Assembly: GCA_029948255.1 (NCBI GenBank)
Contig: JALIZF010001921.1
Location: 372,001-436,000, forward strand
Length of the DNA: 64,000 bases
Reading direction: 5' to 3'
Source of the DNA: Telmatactis stephensoni
Taxonomy: Eukaryota > Cnidaria > Anthozoa > Actiniaria > Isophelliidae
The notes under the pieces: model-generated
Told to the model about the DNA's origin: nothing
The model's database searches: none
Seen by the model: the letters and a program-made list of their open reading frames with translations, nothing else
In this document: piece after piece, positions 25,201 through 32,735 of the stretch
Numbering within the stretch: the stretch's first letter is position 1
How the letters are laid out: the number at the start of each line of letters is the position of its first letter
Position numbers and translations under genes: made by a program

Positions 25201-28200
25201 GAGAAGAATGGATTGGTAACGGCAAGGAAAGGGGAAAAAGTTTATCTACAAGTATAACCTAAGTATCAACAAACGCAGCTTATTTGAGTCATTTCTCTCA
25301 CTCACAGAAAACCATCGTCCTGTTGATAATCAAATATTTGGAGGTTCTAATCTTGGCACTGTGGCATTAATTCCAGCATCTAGTAATGTTCCATTGTCTA
25401 ATGTCAGCTTTGAATTGAGCCTGGCTTTGAATGCTATAGGTAAGCTACAAGCTTTTTACACCGTGTGTCCACCCCTGCAATGTTGCGTGCAACATTCGAT
25501 AAAACGTTGCAGAAGTAGAACTCAATCCTAAACCTGCAACTGTTGGGTGCAAGTGTTGCAGATATGGACACACGATGCAACTTTGTGTTGCGCATTGCAG
25601 AAAAAAATTGCAAATAAAAAGTTGCATCGTGTTACCTTAATTCGTGTTCTAATATTGTGTCATATTTGATAAATCTGTCCAATAATGATTGATAGCGATG
25701 TTATAAGCAATTGTGTGATGTACTATTGATTGGTCATCTGTGATGATGATGATAATCATAATCAATTTGATGATAGTGATGATAGCTGTATTCCAGCACT
25801 TATGCTGATAACACTTTTCCCTTGATATGCAGGTACAACTCTCTTGTTGACAAGTAATTTTGTACGTAGTAACCTTGGTAACTCTGCTCTAGACAGGTAC
25901 GTTGTCAACGCTAACGGAACTGTTAACCGTCTATATACGTCTGTTTACGATGAATTAAACCTGATGATTTGTAGTTTCTTGTTTGTGTAGTATGAACGAG
26001 TACCGTCTTGTAAGTTGGCTTGGTCAACAAGAGGATCTTCATCGTATGGTTTTATATCAAGCTGATTCGTATATGTCAGCTTGGACAAAGAGGTGTATTA
26101 GACAGGTTAGTTTTGGGATCCCTGTGCTATACATATATGCTAAAGACAGACAGACAGACGGACGGATGGACAGACAAAGAGATGTATCTGACAAGTTAGT
26201 TTTGGGATTCCTGTTATACGTGTACTACAAACAGGCTGTATTGGGTTTCCTGTGCTCCACACAGTGGAAACCGTAAATTCTCGAAAACCAACCGAGCACC
26301 AACTCATATTCTCACAGCTATCTTCCTCGTATATTTTGCTCCTTGAAGTTCGATATAGTGGTATTAATCACAGGCATACATTATGCCAGCAATACTTTTG
26401 TTACCTTGTGTATATGCAAACAATAACTGTCAAAATTACTTTATAGGCTGACTGTATTTTGATAGTTGGATTGGCAGAGGAAAATCCAGCAGTTGGACAG
26501 GTAATTTCAGAAATATTGACGATTTACATTATTATCAGCATCACTTTGGTTATTACCCTATTTAGAGTTCGCAATGATTGAAATGACAATAATAAGAAAA
26601 CAAGAAACTGATTAGAAGGGCTTTAAATTTATTTCAGCTCGAGTTGCAGCTCGAAAGCATCCAAGTTCGCGCCCAAAAGGAACTAATTTTACTCCACCGT
26701 GAGCCGATAGACAGTGATAACCGTATATCGGGTACCGTGCAGTGGCTAAATGCTCGGGGGTGGATATCCTGCGCACACTCACGTAAGTAAATCTTCAACT
26801 TAATTGTTAACTTTATTTGAAGCGTTTTAGGAATCCCCGCATGTCTTATGCCGGGTACTATCTTGATCCCCGAGGGTGGATACTTACACCAGCCAGTTAT
26901 AGCTAAATGCTCGGGGGTGGATATCAGCGCATATTCACGTAAGTATATCATTAAAGCGTAGGGTAATTATTGTATACCGGATACCGGATAGTATCTAAAT
27001 GCCCGAGGGTTTGCCTTTGTAATTTAGTGCCATGAAACGTTGTTGATGTTTCTTTGTGTTCAGGTACGATGTCCTAAGAAGATATTCAGCAAGCGTTTCT
27101 TGGCTGACAGAGTAAGTTTGATTTGTCATCATATCATAATTAGCTGTACAACATTCAGCGGAGACTCGAGTGGTTGAAGCAGCCCTGCCATAGTTTTTGA
27201 ACAGTAGTGAAGACATAGCTGTGCGAGGTTGTTTGTTGTAGTTTTGGATATTTGTGTTTGTGGCAAACACTGGTGTATGATTTGTGTAACTTTGTTATAT
27301 TTTAGTATGCAAGAAATCCAGAAGCTTATCAAGGTCCAGCCAGGTAGGTGAACTTGAGATCACGCCGGATAGTAATTGTGTAGAAGTGACCTCGAGAAAA
27401 ACCTCTTGAACAAATGTTTTGCTGTTTAACTAGGAATTCTGACTTTGCACGGCTCGCTCGTCGTCTTACTGGGACAGTCCATTGGTCTCGTGTTGGGAGG
27501 TGGAGGAGCAAGGTATGGTAGTATTAGTCAGTCAGTCAGTCAGTCAGTCAGTCAGTCAGTCAGTCAGTCAGTCAGTCAGTCAGTCAGTCAGTCAGTCAGT
27601 CAGTCAGTCAGTCAGTCAGTCAGTCAGTCAGTCAGTCAGTCAGTCAGTCAGTCAGTCAGTCAGTCAGTCAGTCAGTCAGTCAGTCAGTCAGTCAGTCAGT
27701 CAGTCAGTCAGTCAGTCAGTCAGTCAGTCAGTCAGTCAGTCAGTCAGTCAGTCAGTCAGTCAGTCAGTCAGTCAGTCAGTCAGTCAGTCAGTCAGTCAGT
27801 CAGTCAGTCAGTCAGTCAGTCAGTCAGTCAGTCAGTCAGTCAGTCAGTCAGTCAGTCAGTCAGTCAGTCAGCACATTTCTCGTTATATCCAATACGTGTT
27901 AATAATGGCTATTGTGTCATATTTCAGGGGTCTGTCCCATGTAGGTGTAATCAAAGCCCTAGAGGAGGCAGGAATACCAGTAGATATGGTAGGAGGCACC
28001 AGTATGGGCTCCTTTGTTGGCGCCGCCCTTGCTGACTGTGGAAACGTGGAAAAAATGTGTCAGAAAGTGCGTGAATGGTCATGGGTAAGTCGAACGTCCT
28101 TGTAATCATAGACAATCCTTTGGACCATCATTTTTCAAGTGTTTTCTTCAAGTAATTGAATTGTCCCATGAATTATGCCCACGATTGTAGACCTCACGTC

Positions 28201-31200
28201 TGGATTATCAAGAAAGTGTGGATGTCATACTAACAAATGTCTTTTTCATTACAGGATATGACGTCAGTCTTCACTCAAATACTCGACTTAACCTATCCTT
28301 TTACCTCAATGTTCTCAGGTTTGTTTTACTGTTTTTATTTATCAAGATTTGTAAGGAATCTGGTCATATTACCTAGTGAATGTCTACAGGCCATAATTAA
28401 GATTTCTTTGTGTGATTTGCCTTTGCAGGGAGTGGCTTTAACGCTAGTATAAGAAGTTCTTTTGGAGAAAGACAAATCGAGGTACCGTACGATGTACTGT
28501 TCTAGAACCAATGATCACACTATTGTCCGATTCACGTAAAGATTCTAATATCACTGATATTGTGTTGTATTTAGGACTTACTCTTACCATATTTCTGTAT
28601 TACCACTGACATAACATCGTCAAGGATGCGTGTCCATACCGACTGGTAAGTATGATATTTACCTAGCCTCCTCCGTAGGCAACCCTTCATGGGATTCCTT
28701 TGTCAACCTGACCGAGGGCGAATTGGCCCTCAGTATTTCTTCTGTGGAGCCTCAGTCCCCGTCTCGGTCATATGAGACAGGAAGCCCAAGAGGAGCCTCC
28801 TGTATGAACCTTACCCTGAGTTCCAGAGAAATTTTTTTTCGCGAAATTGCTGGGTTGGATACGACGTCACGGCAGCTACCTTGGATGAACTTCCTAAAAA
28901 CAAGTTTTGGTTACCGTCTGTTGTTCGTGTTTTCATTTTCATTGGAATGGTTGGAACCAAGCAATACTAGTGCATTCTCGCTATCAGAATTTCACGAATT
29001 CTTTGGACCTCACGGGTGGATGATTCTTTGTCACTGTACTCAAAGTTCTGCACACGACTATTTCTCAAGTATGTTTTCTAACTTTTAATAGGCTCGTTAT
29101 GGCGATACGTACGAGCAAGTATGTCACTATCAGGTTACCTTCCTCCTCTCTGTGACCCTAAAGATGGCCATCTACTGCTGGACGGTGGATATGTCAATAA
29201 TTTACCTGGTGAGATATGTAATATCGGCCTTCTAGTTACTGGAACTCAATTGCTATCAAAGATCGTTTATTAAGAGGATAGTTTGCTCTATTCAATTAAA
29301 ATATGGTTTTACTATTGGTGGTGCCACGACAGGAATACTCCCTAAGACGATGGACTATACGGGAAGGCTTCCGCCTGAAAGGGTACCCTTTTCAAGTTAT
29401 AAGCACCATTCTACATAAAAGATTTGAAATCACTAAATGTAATATAGACTTCAGAGTAGAAATTCCACGAGTTGCCTATCGGAGTAAGTATAGGGAAAAC
29501 TGCCTTTTAGGTATTTGAAAAGGTGCACCATTTCTGCTGAAAGGTTTATAAAAGGATAAGGCCAGATTTTGACCTCAGGGCGGAGCCGCCCCATATCAAA
29601 CCTGGTTGACTACGTCCCCCTCCTAGAGTAAAACGTGGTTAAGTACACCTCACCCTCGGGTGTTTCTTTGATGATGATGATGATGATGATGACGATGATG
29701 CTGCTGCTGCTAATATAATCATATTGACTGACTGATTGATTTTAAAGCCGATGTAATGAAGAACATGGGTGCCCAGACTATCATAGCAATTGATGTAGGA
29801 TCAGAGGACCATGGTGAACTTATGAACTACGGTGATCATTTATCTGGTTGGTGGTTGCTGTGGAACCGATGGAATCCTTTCTCAGAAACAGTCAGAGTAA
29901 GTTTTTACCTAGCTATTGATTGCGTCGCGTGAGAAACGTGAGAAATTGAGAAAACACGAAACCGCCGTGATAACGTTTATGATGACATTTGACCAGTTTC
30001 CATGTTCCCTGTGAGTATTGTGTTATTATAAGTCGTTTGAAGTGATGGCGGTGGTACTGAATTATGATGATGGTGACGATGATGATGATGATGATGATGA
30101 TCAAATAATCATTGTTCTTTTTGTAGATTCCAGACATGACTGAGATCCAGTCCCGTCTAGCGTACGTGTCGTGTGTGCAACAGTTAGAAGAAGTTAAAAT
30201 CAACAGTTACTGTGAATATGTACGACCTCCTATCGACAGGTAACCAAAACAACTGACAGTTTCTCACAATTTACATGTACAGCTATATACACCTATTTCA
30301 ATAAACGTCGGTATAAAGCCTACGCGACTCACCTGAAAGGGAGTATGGGAAGAAATTACTTAAGTTGTAAAATCACATAAATCACACACGATTGCTCAAA
30401 TTTAGCTTGCTCTGACCTTATACACTAAAGAACTTCACTTACTGGTGCTAAAGTCAATGCCAAAGCGGAATGAAAATGAAGTTTTGCTACTACCCATACT
30501 CCTTTTCGGTCTAGTCGCGTGGGCTTAAGAGCTCTCATACGATAACCTTTTTGAAATAGGTGTATATAGGCCTGCCACCAGCTAACGGGTGTTGCACAGT
30601 TCTCTTCTTCTTCTACGCCTTTCATATTCGTCGATCCTTTTCTGATCAAGCTCATCACAGACGGTACCAATTAATCTACGCCACTCTTGTCTTGTCTCTT
30701 ACCTGTCCTATCGACAGGTAACGTTTTTAAAACAACAGTTTCTCACAATTTACATGTGCAGCTACAGCTAACTAAGGATTTTACTTTTTTCAGGTTCAAG
30801 ACGTTAGAATTTGGAAAATTCGACGAGATTGTTGTAAGTGTTACGTATAGTTTGTTTCTTAATTATTGGTTTGATTGAAATTTTCATCTTCGCGTCAACT
30901 TTGGGCGTTTAAAGAGAGGAAAAGTTGGTATGTTACGAAGTGGTTGTGCTACCACACACTCTTAGATCGCCCACTTTTCGACCCTTACGTGTCCTTCCCT
31001 TCCCTTCCCTTGTCTTGTCTTCCCTTCCCTTTCTTTTCCCTTCCCTTCCCTTCCCTTCCCTTGTCGTCCATTCCCTTATCTTCCTCCTTCCCTCATCCTT
31101 TCACACGAGCTATGCAGGCCATAGTAGATACCCTAGCAGATACCCAACCCTTTGTTAAGACCAAATGACATGACCAAATAGATTTTATACAGGAGGACAA

Positions 31201-32735
31201 GTTTATATCAAAGGGTAGCTTGAATCCTCCCTCCCCCCTCCCCACAGTCATTGATTTACCCTCTAACCACACCCCTCTTTGGTTTTTACAGGAAGTAGGT
31301 TACCAACATGGTAAAACGTTATTTGGTGAATGGAGCAAAAGCAATCGACTACCAGAAGTCTTACGAGAACAAGCCAGTAGATCACACATTTATGCCACTC
31401 AGACATCAGAGAATAAGGTGCTTAGTTCTATCTTAAGACTGAAGGGTTATCACTAGATTTAGACTGTTCTATCTACTAGTTCTATCTATAGATTGAAGGG
31501 TTACTTGAATTTGATAAACTGGTATTAGACAGACTGAAGAGTGGAAATGTTCAGGTGCTTATTAAAGTACCAAGACTGATTGGAAACCAAAGATTAGGGT
31601 GTGGTCGGTCTATAAAGTATCGTAAACCGATAATACCCTGCGAGAAGATGATACCTTAGTAAGAGAAGGAAAGGGGGAGATCTGCTCTCATGGTAATGGA
31701 TACCGAAGAATTGAAACAAAAATACTCAGAAAACATTTAGCCTGTGTGACCAGCTCCGAGGAGAGGGGAAATAGAAGGGGGGAGGAAAGGAAGGAAGAGC
31801 CTCTCCCTTCCCGTCATTCCCCTCCCCTCTCCCCTCACCCATCGGAGCCGGCCACTCAGGGCTACAAAACATTTTGAGAATCTCCCACTTCGAAAGCAGT
31901 TCCTTAGCCATCTAGGCATCATTACTTCTTTTAAAGACGAGAAACAAGCCATACACAGACATTGTTATCTCTTGTCGTTCTCAGGTTCCACATAAAACTG
32001 GCCAAACTTTCACAGACCTTGCTGAGAAGATATCTCGTATTGACCCTCCTATAAGAAGTCTGTCTTACGAAGATTGGATTCCCTTTGGTGACTCAGACAC
32101 CGAGCAACTTAGCTCCAGCGCCCCTGAAGCTCGGCATATTTTCCAAAGCATATATGAAGACGAAGACGATGACGAAGATCTTACGATTAGATATCGACCG
32201 CGAACTGGGTCGCTTTCGGAACACGAGGATTTGTTGGCACTTCAAGCTCAGGCTGAAGCTGTAGCTGAATTGGAGACTAAAGCTGGTTCGTTTAGTGCTG
32301 ATGAAGCGGGTTACGAGGTTATTATCCTTTTATCCCATTTTCCTACCTTGGACTCATTTCTGTTCTTTTTGTTGTCTACATTCCTATTCTCACATTCCTC
32401 TTTCTCGGTTAATCTCATTTTTCCTTCCCTTTCCATCCATCTCTCTCATTTCATGTTTTCCTAAGGCTTTAATCTCCTTGTTTTCTTTTCTTTTCCATCG
32501 GTTCCTTTGTTGCGTTTAATTTTTTGTTTGTTTGTTTGCAGCTCTTTTTTGGGCCATTTCTACCATTTCCCACCCACTTTCTATTGCATTCCTACATCCC
32601 TTTCCTTCATTAATTACTCTTTCCAATAGTTATAATTTTAAGAGTGAACGTATGATTTATATCTCTTTCCAGTCTGACAATATTCATCTCCGTCGACGTG
32701 TTCTGGCAAGAGGAATGAGCGACCCTTCTCCATGA
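2078..32735 (+). CDS. PNPLA6/7-like: Neuropathy target esterase-like phospholipase (PNPLA6/7), 41 exons
   Basis: The family consists of ER-anchored lysophospholipase/phospholipase B enzymes that deacylate phosphatidylcholine and lysophosphatidylcholine with a Ser-Asp dyad. Joining 41 GT-AG exons gives about 1447 codons, close to the usual 1300-1400. Order: membrane helix (about residues 25-45), [10 protein letters not shown] block, three cNMP-binding-like domains (about 165-285, 550-670, 688-795), then patatin (about 994-1300) with GGGGAR, GTSMG (nucleophile Ser) and LLDGG (Asp). Phases agree through exons 1-26. Exons 27, 30 and 34 each carry one extra base that breaks the frame. Missing error correction is the likeliest cause, a decayed allele the alternative. 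Exon coordinates are given in the domain entries. It lies head to head with a small gene and tail to tail with PI4KB. Confidence 0.95.
3305..6353 (+). other. NTE intron 4, 3 kb
   Basis: This is a long AT-rich intron. Apart from the family A MITE at 3511-3647 and a short poly-T/G run at 3762-3780 I see no gene, RNA or array in it. Confidence 0.6.
3511..3647. repeat. Family A MITE copy
   Basis: This is a 137-bp palindromic element. Its ends are related to TAGAGCAGATTTCGTATGAC and its inverse, and its middle contains the CAGTTATGGAAGGAATTT and CAGCACTGACACAGTCATGG motifs shared by the other copies. It lies in NTE intron 4. Confidence 0.65.
7017..7140. repeat. Family A MITE copy (diverged)
   Basis: This 124-bp copy carries the AGACTTCATATGAGTGTGAA start and the AAATCTACTCAT end of family A. 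It lies just upstream of NTE exon 6, in intron 5. Confidence 0.55.
7310..8723 (+). CDS. NTE exons 7-12: first cNMP-binding-like domain
   Basis: Exons: 7310-7409, 7638-7697, 7887-7967, 8144-8205, 8351-8417, 8643-8723. They read [57 protein letters not shown], then a helical stretch ([20 protein letters not shown]). This is the beta-roll plus helices of a cyclic-nucleotide-binding fold. In the family these domains are regulatory or structural, and most are not shown to bind nucleotide. A CTTC/TTGC microsatellite sits in the intron between exons 8 and 9. Confidence 0.92.
7730..7830. repeat. CTTC / TTGC microsatellite
   Basis: Consecutive CCTT and then TTGC tetranucleotide runs lie in NTE intron 8, about 55 bp before exon 9. 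The pyrimidine-rich run may serve as an extended polypyrimidine tract. Confidence 0.75.
8458..8600. repeat. Family A MITE copy
   Basis: This element of about 143 bp in NTE intron 11 has CATATGAGTG at one end and CATTTTTGCAGTCATACAAAAT at the other. The internal GTCAGTGCTGTGATGTCTAT motif is shared with the copies at 40623 and 55975. Confidence 0.6.
9121..11992 (+). CDS. NTE exons 13-15: serine-rich regulatory linker
   Basis: Exons: 9121-9382, 9692-9862, 11715-11992. This is a low-complexity, Ser/Thr/Pro-rich linker between cNMP domains 1 and 2, with basic phosphorylation-type motifs such as [11 protein letters not shown] and [11 protein letters not shown]. It ends with EIARKLDLP, a helix entering domain 2. 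The linker is the least conserved part of the family and is probably disordered. The donor of exon 15 (CCG before GTAAGA) is the first of an array of near-copies of that donor, described separately. Confidence 0.88.
9431..9520. repeat. Short palindromic MITE
   Basis: The ends GGGCCCATTTCTCAAAAGACC and GGTCTTTCAAGAAATGGGTCC form an inverted repeat of about 21 bp with a 45-bp middle. It lies between NTE exons 13 and 14. Confidence 0.6.
10425..10545. repeat. AT-only low-complexity tract
   Basis: About 100 bp are almost purely A/T (TATAATATA-type) in NTE intron 14. Confidence 0.7.
10648..10886. repeat. Palindromic MITE, CTGCATTCACACCAAC ends
   Basis: This 239-bp element in NTE intron 14 has 16-bp perfect terminal inverted repeats. 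The inner parts (TTAAACATGTTTAAATG, GGTTTAA) are also palindromic. Another MITE abuts its right end. Confidence 0.65.
10893..11170. mobile_element. Family M MITE, copy 1, 7-bp target duplication
   Basis: This 278-bp non-coding element has terminal inverted repeats of about 115 bp, starting CAAGAGACCATAATACTAAG. It is flanked by identical GCGTAAG at 10886-10892 and 11171-11177, a 7-bp target site duplication. It carries no transposase. Copy 2 at 24700-24979 is closely similar along its whole length. Confidence 0.85.
11986..12345 (+). repeat. Minisatellite of splice-donor-like units after NTE exon 15
   Basis: Starting from the authentic junction (GATTTACCG then GTAAGACAGG), some 15 degenerate units follow. 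They are built from TTTACCRGTAAGACAGGTTTGACA and an occasional TTTTAAACTTGATTTACC extension. Most units keep the GTAAGA donor core. The array clearly grew from the exon-intron boundary. Confidence 0.85.
12471..12475 (+). promoter_or_regulatory. NAGNAG tandem splice acceptor
   Basis: The acceptor of NTE exon 16 reads AGCAG followed by GAC. Both AG positions keep the frame and differ by a single Gln (CAG). Tandem acceptors of this kind often give two mRNA forms. Confidence 0.6.
12476..13495 (+). CDS. NTE exons 16-18: second cNMP-binding-like domain
   Basis: Exons: 12476-12622 (or from 12473), 12793-12926, 13364-13495. They read [59 protein letters not shown], then [19 protein letters not shown]. 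This is a complete cNMP-type beta-roll with its C-terminal helix. The exon 16 acceptor is a tandem AGCAG (NAGNAG), so the mRNA may include or skip one Gln codon. Exon 18 ends with leftover AG, and its partner exon lies 10 kb downstream beyond the inserted transposon. Confidence 0.92.
12655..12770. repeat. CCAATCA-GCGCGCG short repeat, copy 1
   Basis: CAACCAATCATAGTGCGCGT and CGACCAATCAGAGCGCGCGT are separated by about 60 bp in NTE intron 16. The same arrangement recurs at 24465-24575, and a single half occurs at 35135-35160. Confidence 0.6.
13096..13200. repeat. Pyrimidine-rich tract
   Basis: This C/T-rich low-complexity stretch in NTE intron 17 has many CCCTTTC and TTCCC steps. Confidence 0.6.
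13615..14300 (+). repeat. Left terminal inverted repeat
   Basis: This arm of about 686 bp starts GGAGCCAGAACCC and runs inward to CCATGGGAACAATTTGCTT. From the GTAGCACACCCCC motif inward I found no mismatch to the right arm when comparing line by line. It contains smaller self-complementary pieces such as CCCATGGGAACCGTTACCAT. Confidence 0.85.
14874..16024. mobile_element. Nested foldback-type element with GGGGATCAYTTAAGCGGC arrays
   Basis: It is bounded by CTGTACAGCCGCTTAAG and CTTAAGCGGCTGTACAG. Each end carries 6-7 tandem units of about 18-22 bp, GGGGATCA-TTAAGCGG on one side and the complement on the other. This subterminal array pattern is typical of foldback elements. Inside are an inverted repeat (15380-15433 against 15466-15515) and a direct repeat of ACATGTACTTCYRGTTGAAT (15700-15770). 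It has no coding capacity. It lies inside the large transposon. Confidence 0.75.
16803..22193 (+). pseudogene. Broken transposon protein: zinc modules, FEN/PIN-like motifs, CXC-like tail
   Basis: The frame opens [12 protein letters not shown] at 16803 and can be followed through at least ten frame changes to a stop at 22193. It starts with two Cys/His modules (CIICQEVNC and [16 protein letters not shown]). The middle ([39 protein letters not shown]) is interrupted at 19500-20017. A helical region (20043-20876) follows. Next come HEEADTR (about 21344), SPDTDV (about 21418) and LTGCDS (about 21589), spaced like the acidic triad region of FEN1/XPG-type PIN nucleases. The end is Cys-rich ([17 protein letters not shown]), resembling CXC domains. 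The nuclease idea is inference. Most breaks are single extra bases. The identical TIRs argue against an old, decayed copy. Confidence 0.6.
19500..20017 (+). other. Intron-like insertion inside the transposon coding region
   Basis: TACTCAAG is followed by GTATTAG, and TTTTTTGAAG precedes ATGGCTTCC. Removing 19500-20017 rejoins the protein as YSRWLPVYL. It could be a spliceosomal intron or an inserted MITE. It contains a hairpin at 19876-19970 (GTTTTATCGGTATAAAGATCC against GGATCTTTATATCCGATAAAAC). Confidence 0.6.
22285..22345 (-). repeat. SINE tail fragment
   Basis: Read on the minus strand it is GAAATGCGCCATATGTAAAT followed by TTATTATTAAT, the same tail type as the SINE at 450-755. Confidence 0.4.
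22434..23130 (-). repeat. Right terminal inverted repeat
   Basis: This is the reverse-complement partner of the left arm, ending TTGGCTCC next to TAGACTA. Its outermost 42 bp differ from the left arm. Confidence 0.85.
23157..23418. repeat. ACAACACAGC-type low-complexity array
   Basis: About 260 bp of degenerate CACAACA/CACAGCA repeats lie between the transposon and NTE exon 19. Confidence 0.65.
23496..26500 (+). CDS. NTE exons 19-26: third cNMP-like domain and pre-catalytic region
   Basis: Exons: 23496-23619, 23689-23738, 24177-24240, 24608-24692, 25308-25439, 25833-25896, 25991-26105, 26447-26500. They read [55 protein letters not shown], then [12 protein letters not shown] and [20 protein letters not shown], ending [18 protein letters not shown]. 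The segment matches the NTE/Nte1 region upstream of the catalytic core. All phases agree, so the 9.5-kb insertion in intron 18 leaves the reading frame of the spliced mRNA intact if that intron is spliced out. Confidence 0.92.
23815..24045. repeat. Degenerate tandem repeat ACGGTTACGCAACAGTTACG
   Basis: Ten or so imperfect units of about 20 bp lie in NTE intron 20. They are rich in GTTACG and CGTAAC and partly self-complementary. Confidence 0.65.
24268..24414. repeat. Palindromic MITE with GACGTCAAAATGTG core
   Basis: CTGTACTTCAATAGATTCAC and its inverse, with ATGACGTCAAAATGTGATGA opposite CCACATTTTGACGTCTTC, form arms of about 55 bp in NTE intron 21. Confidence 0.7.
24465..24575. repeat. CCAATCA-GCGCGCG short repeat, copy 2
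   Basis: This second copy of the repeat at 12655-12770 ends GCGCGTAATATACCAAT and lies 33 bp upstream of NTE exon 22. Confidence 0.6.
24700..24979. mobile_element. Family M MITE, copy 2, inserted at a splice donor
   Basis: This 280-bp element has the same palindromic arms as the copy at 10893. The flanking target duplication is GTAACTA at 24693-24699 and 24980-24986. The left copy of that 7-mer is exactly the 5' splice site of NTE exon 22, which ends at 24692. Confidence 0.88.
25018..25245. repeat. Purine-rich tract
   Basis: About 225 bp of the plus strand are dominated by GAAAGGA/GGAATGAA steps. The tract is in NTE intron 22, just upstream of exon 23. Confidence 0.65.
25458..25632. repeat. 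Palindromic repeat with GTTGCA motifs
   Basis: ACCGTGTGTCCAC is matched by TGGACACACGATG about 100 bp on. A second palindrome follows, with CGATGCAACTTTGTGTTGC opposite AAAAAGTTGCATCG. It lies in NTE intron 23. Confidence 0.55.
26638..28318 (+). CDS. NTE exons 27-32: patatin core with oxyanion hole and nucleophile
   Basis: Exons: 26638-26782, 27064-27111, 27306-27343, 27434-27512, 27928-28084, 28255-28318. Recognisable pieces are [58 protein letters not shown] then [19 protein letters not shown], and [14 protein letters not shown], where the Ser of GTSMG is the nucleophile. Exon 27 is 145 nt (one too many, near 26769) and exon 30 is 79 nt (one too many, at 27474-27482). As written, the mRNA would leave frame before the catalytic Ser. 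A CAGT array fills the intron between exons 30 and 31. Confidence 0.9.
26846..27014 (+). repeat. Local partial copies of NTE exon 27 end
   Basis: Three diverged copies of the exon 27 tail and its donor lie downstream in intron 27: about 26850-26896 (CCGAGGGTGGATACTTAC), 26900-26947 (GCTAAATGCTCGGGGGTGGA, ending CACGTAAGTA) and 26980-27012 (TATCTAAATGCCCGAGGG). The middle copy encodes [13 protein letters not shown] in the frame expected for the next exon, whereas the main exon has one extra base at the same place. Confidence 0.75.
27525..27871 (+). repeat. (CAGT)n microsatellite, about 346 bp
   Basis: Roughly 86 almost perfect CAGT units lie in the short intron between NTE exons 30 and 31. 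On the plus strand the repeat has no stop in any frame and reads Gln-Ser-Val-Ser over and over. Confidence 0.95.
28429..32735 (+). CDS. NTE exons 33-41: catalytic Asp and C-terminus
   Basis: Exons: 28429-28481, 28575-28645, 29092-29208, 29748-29896, 30127-30239, 30794-30833, 31292-31417, 31985-32317, 32673-32735. They read [53 protein letters not shown] (catalytic Asp), [54 protein letters not shown], then an acidic variable tail ([17 protein letters not shown]) ending GMSDPSP. Exon 34 is one base too long at its end (28641-28646): its phase does not match exon 35, whose frame is certain. Confidence 0.9.
29672..30105. repeat. GAT/GCT trinucleotide runs
   Basis: There are short runs of GATGAT and GCTGCT at 29672-29710 in NTE intron 35 and of GATGAT at 30062-30100 in intron 36. 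Confidence 0.7.
30228..30770. repeat. Insertion flanked by duplicated exon 37 end, with internal hairpin
   Basis: The end of NTE exon 37 and its donor (CCTATCGACAGGTAAC) and about 45 bp of intron recur at 30707-30770. Between the copies is an inverted repeat whose arms start CTATATACACCTATTTCAA (30283 onward) and end TTGAAATAGGTGTATATAG (to about 30573). Confidence 0.7.
30985..31095. repeat. CCCTT pentanucleotide array
   Basis: Tandem TTCCC units with interruptions lie in NTE intron 38. Confidence 0.75.
31738..31864. repeat. Family B MITE, copy 1
   Basis: This palindrome runs from TAGCCTGTGTGACCAGCTCC to GAGCCGGCCACTCAGGGCTA. Its arms are purine-rich on one side (GGAGAGGGGAAATAGAAGG) and pyrimidine-rich on the other. 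A second copy lies at 36335-36443. Confidence 0.7.

Noticed and set aside
27525..27871. CRISPR array or other spaced repeat
   Set aside because: It is a simple 4-bp microsatellite in a eukaryotic intron with no spacers.
27445..28105. Long open frame of about 200 residues encoding a Gln-Ser-Val-Ser repeat protein
   Set aside because: It is the stop-free CAGT microsatellite flanked by pieces of NTE exons 30 and 31. The exon boundaries have normal donors and acceptors.
27064..29208. NTE as a dead pseudogene because of three frame breaks
   Set aside because: All 41 exons keep good splice sites and conserved residues, and the same one-base insertions occur in three neighbouring genes. Error is the simpler explanation, though not proven.
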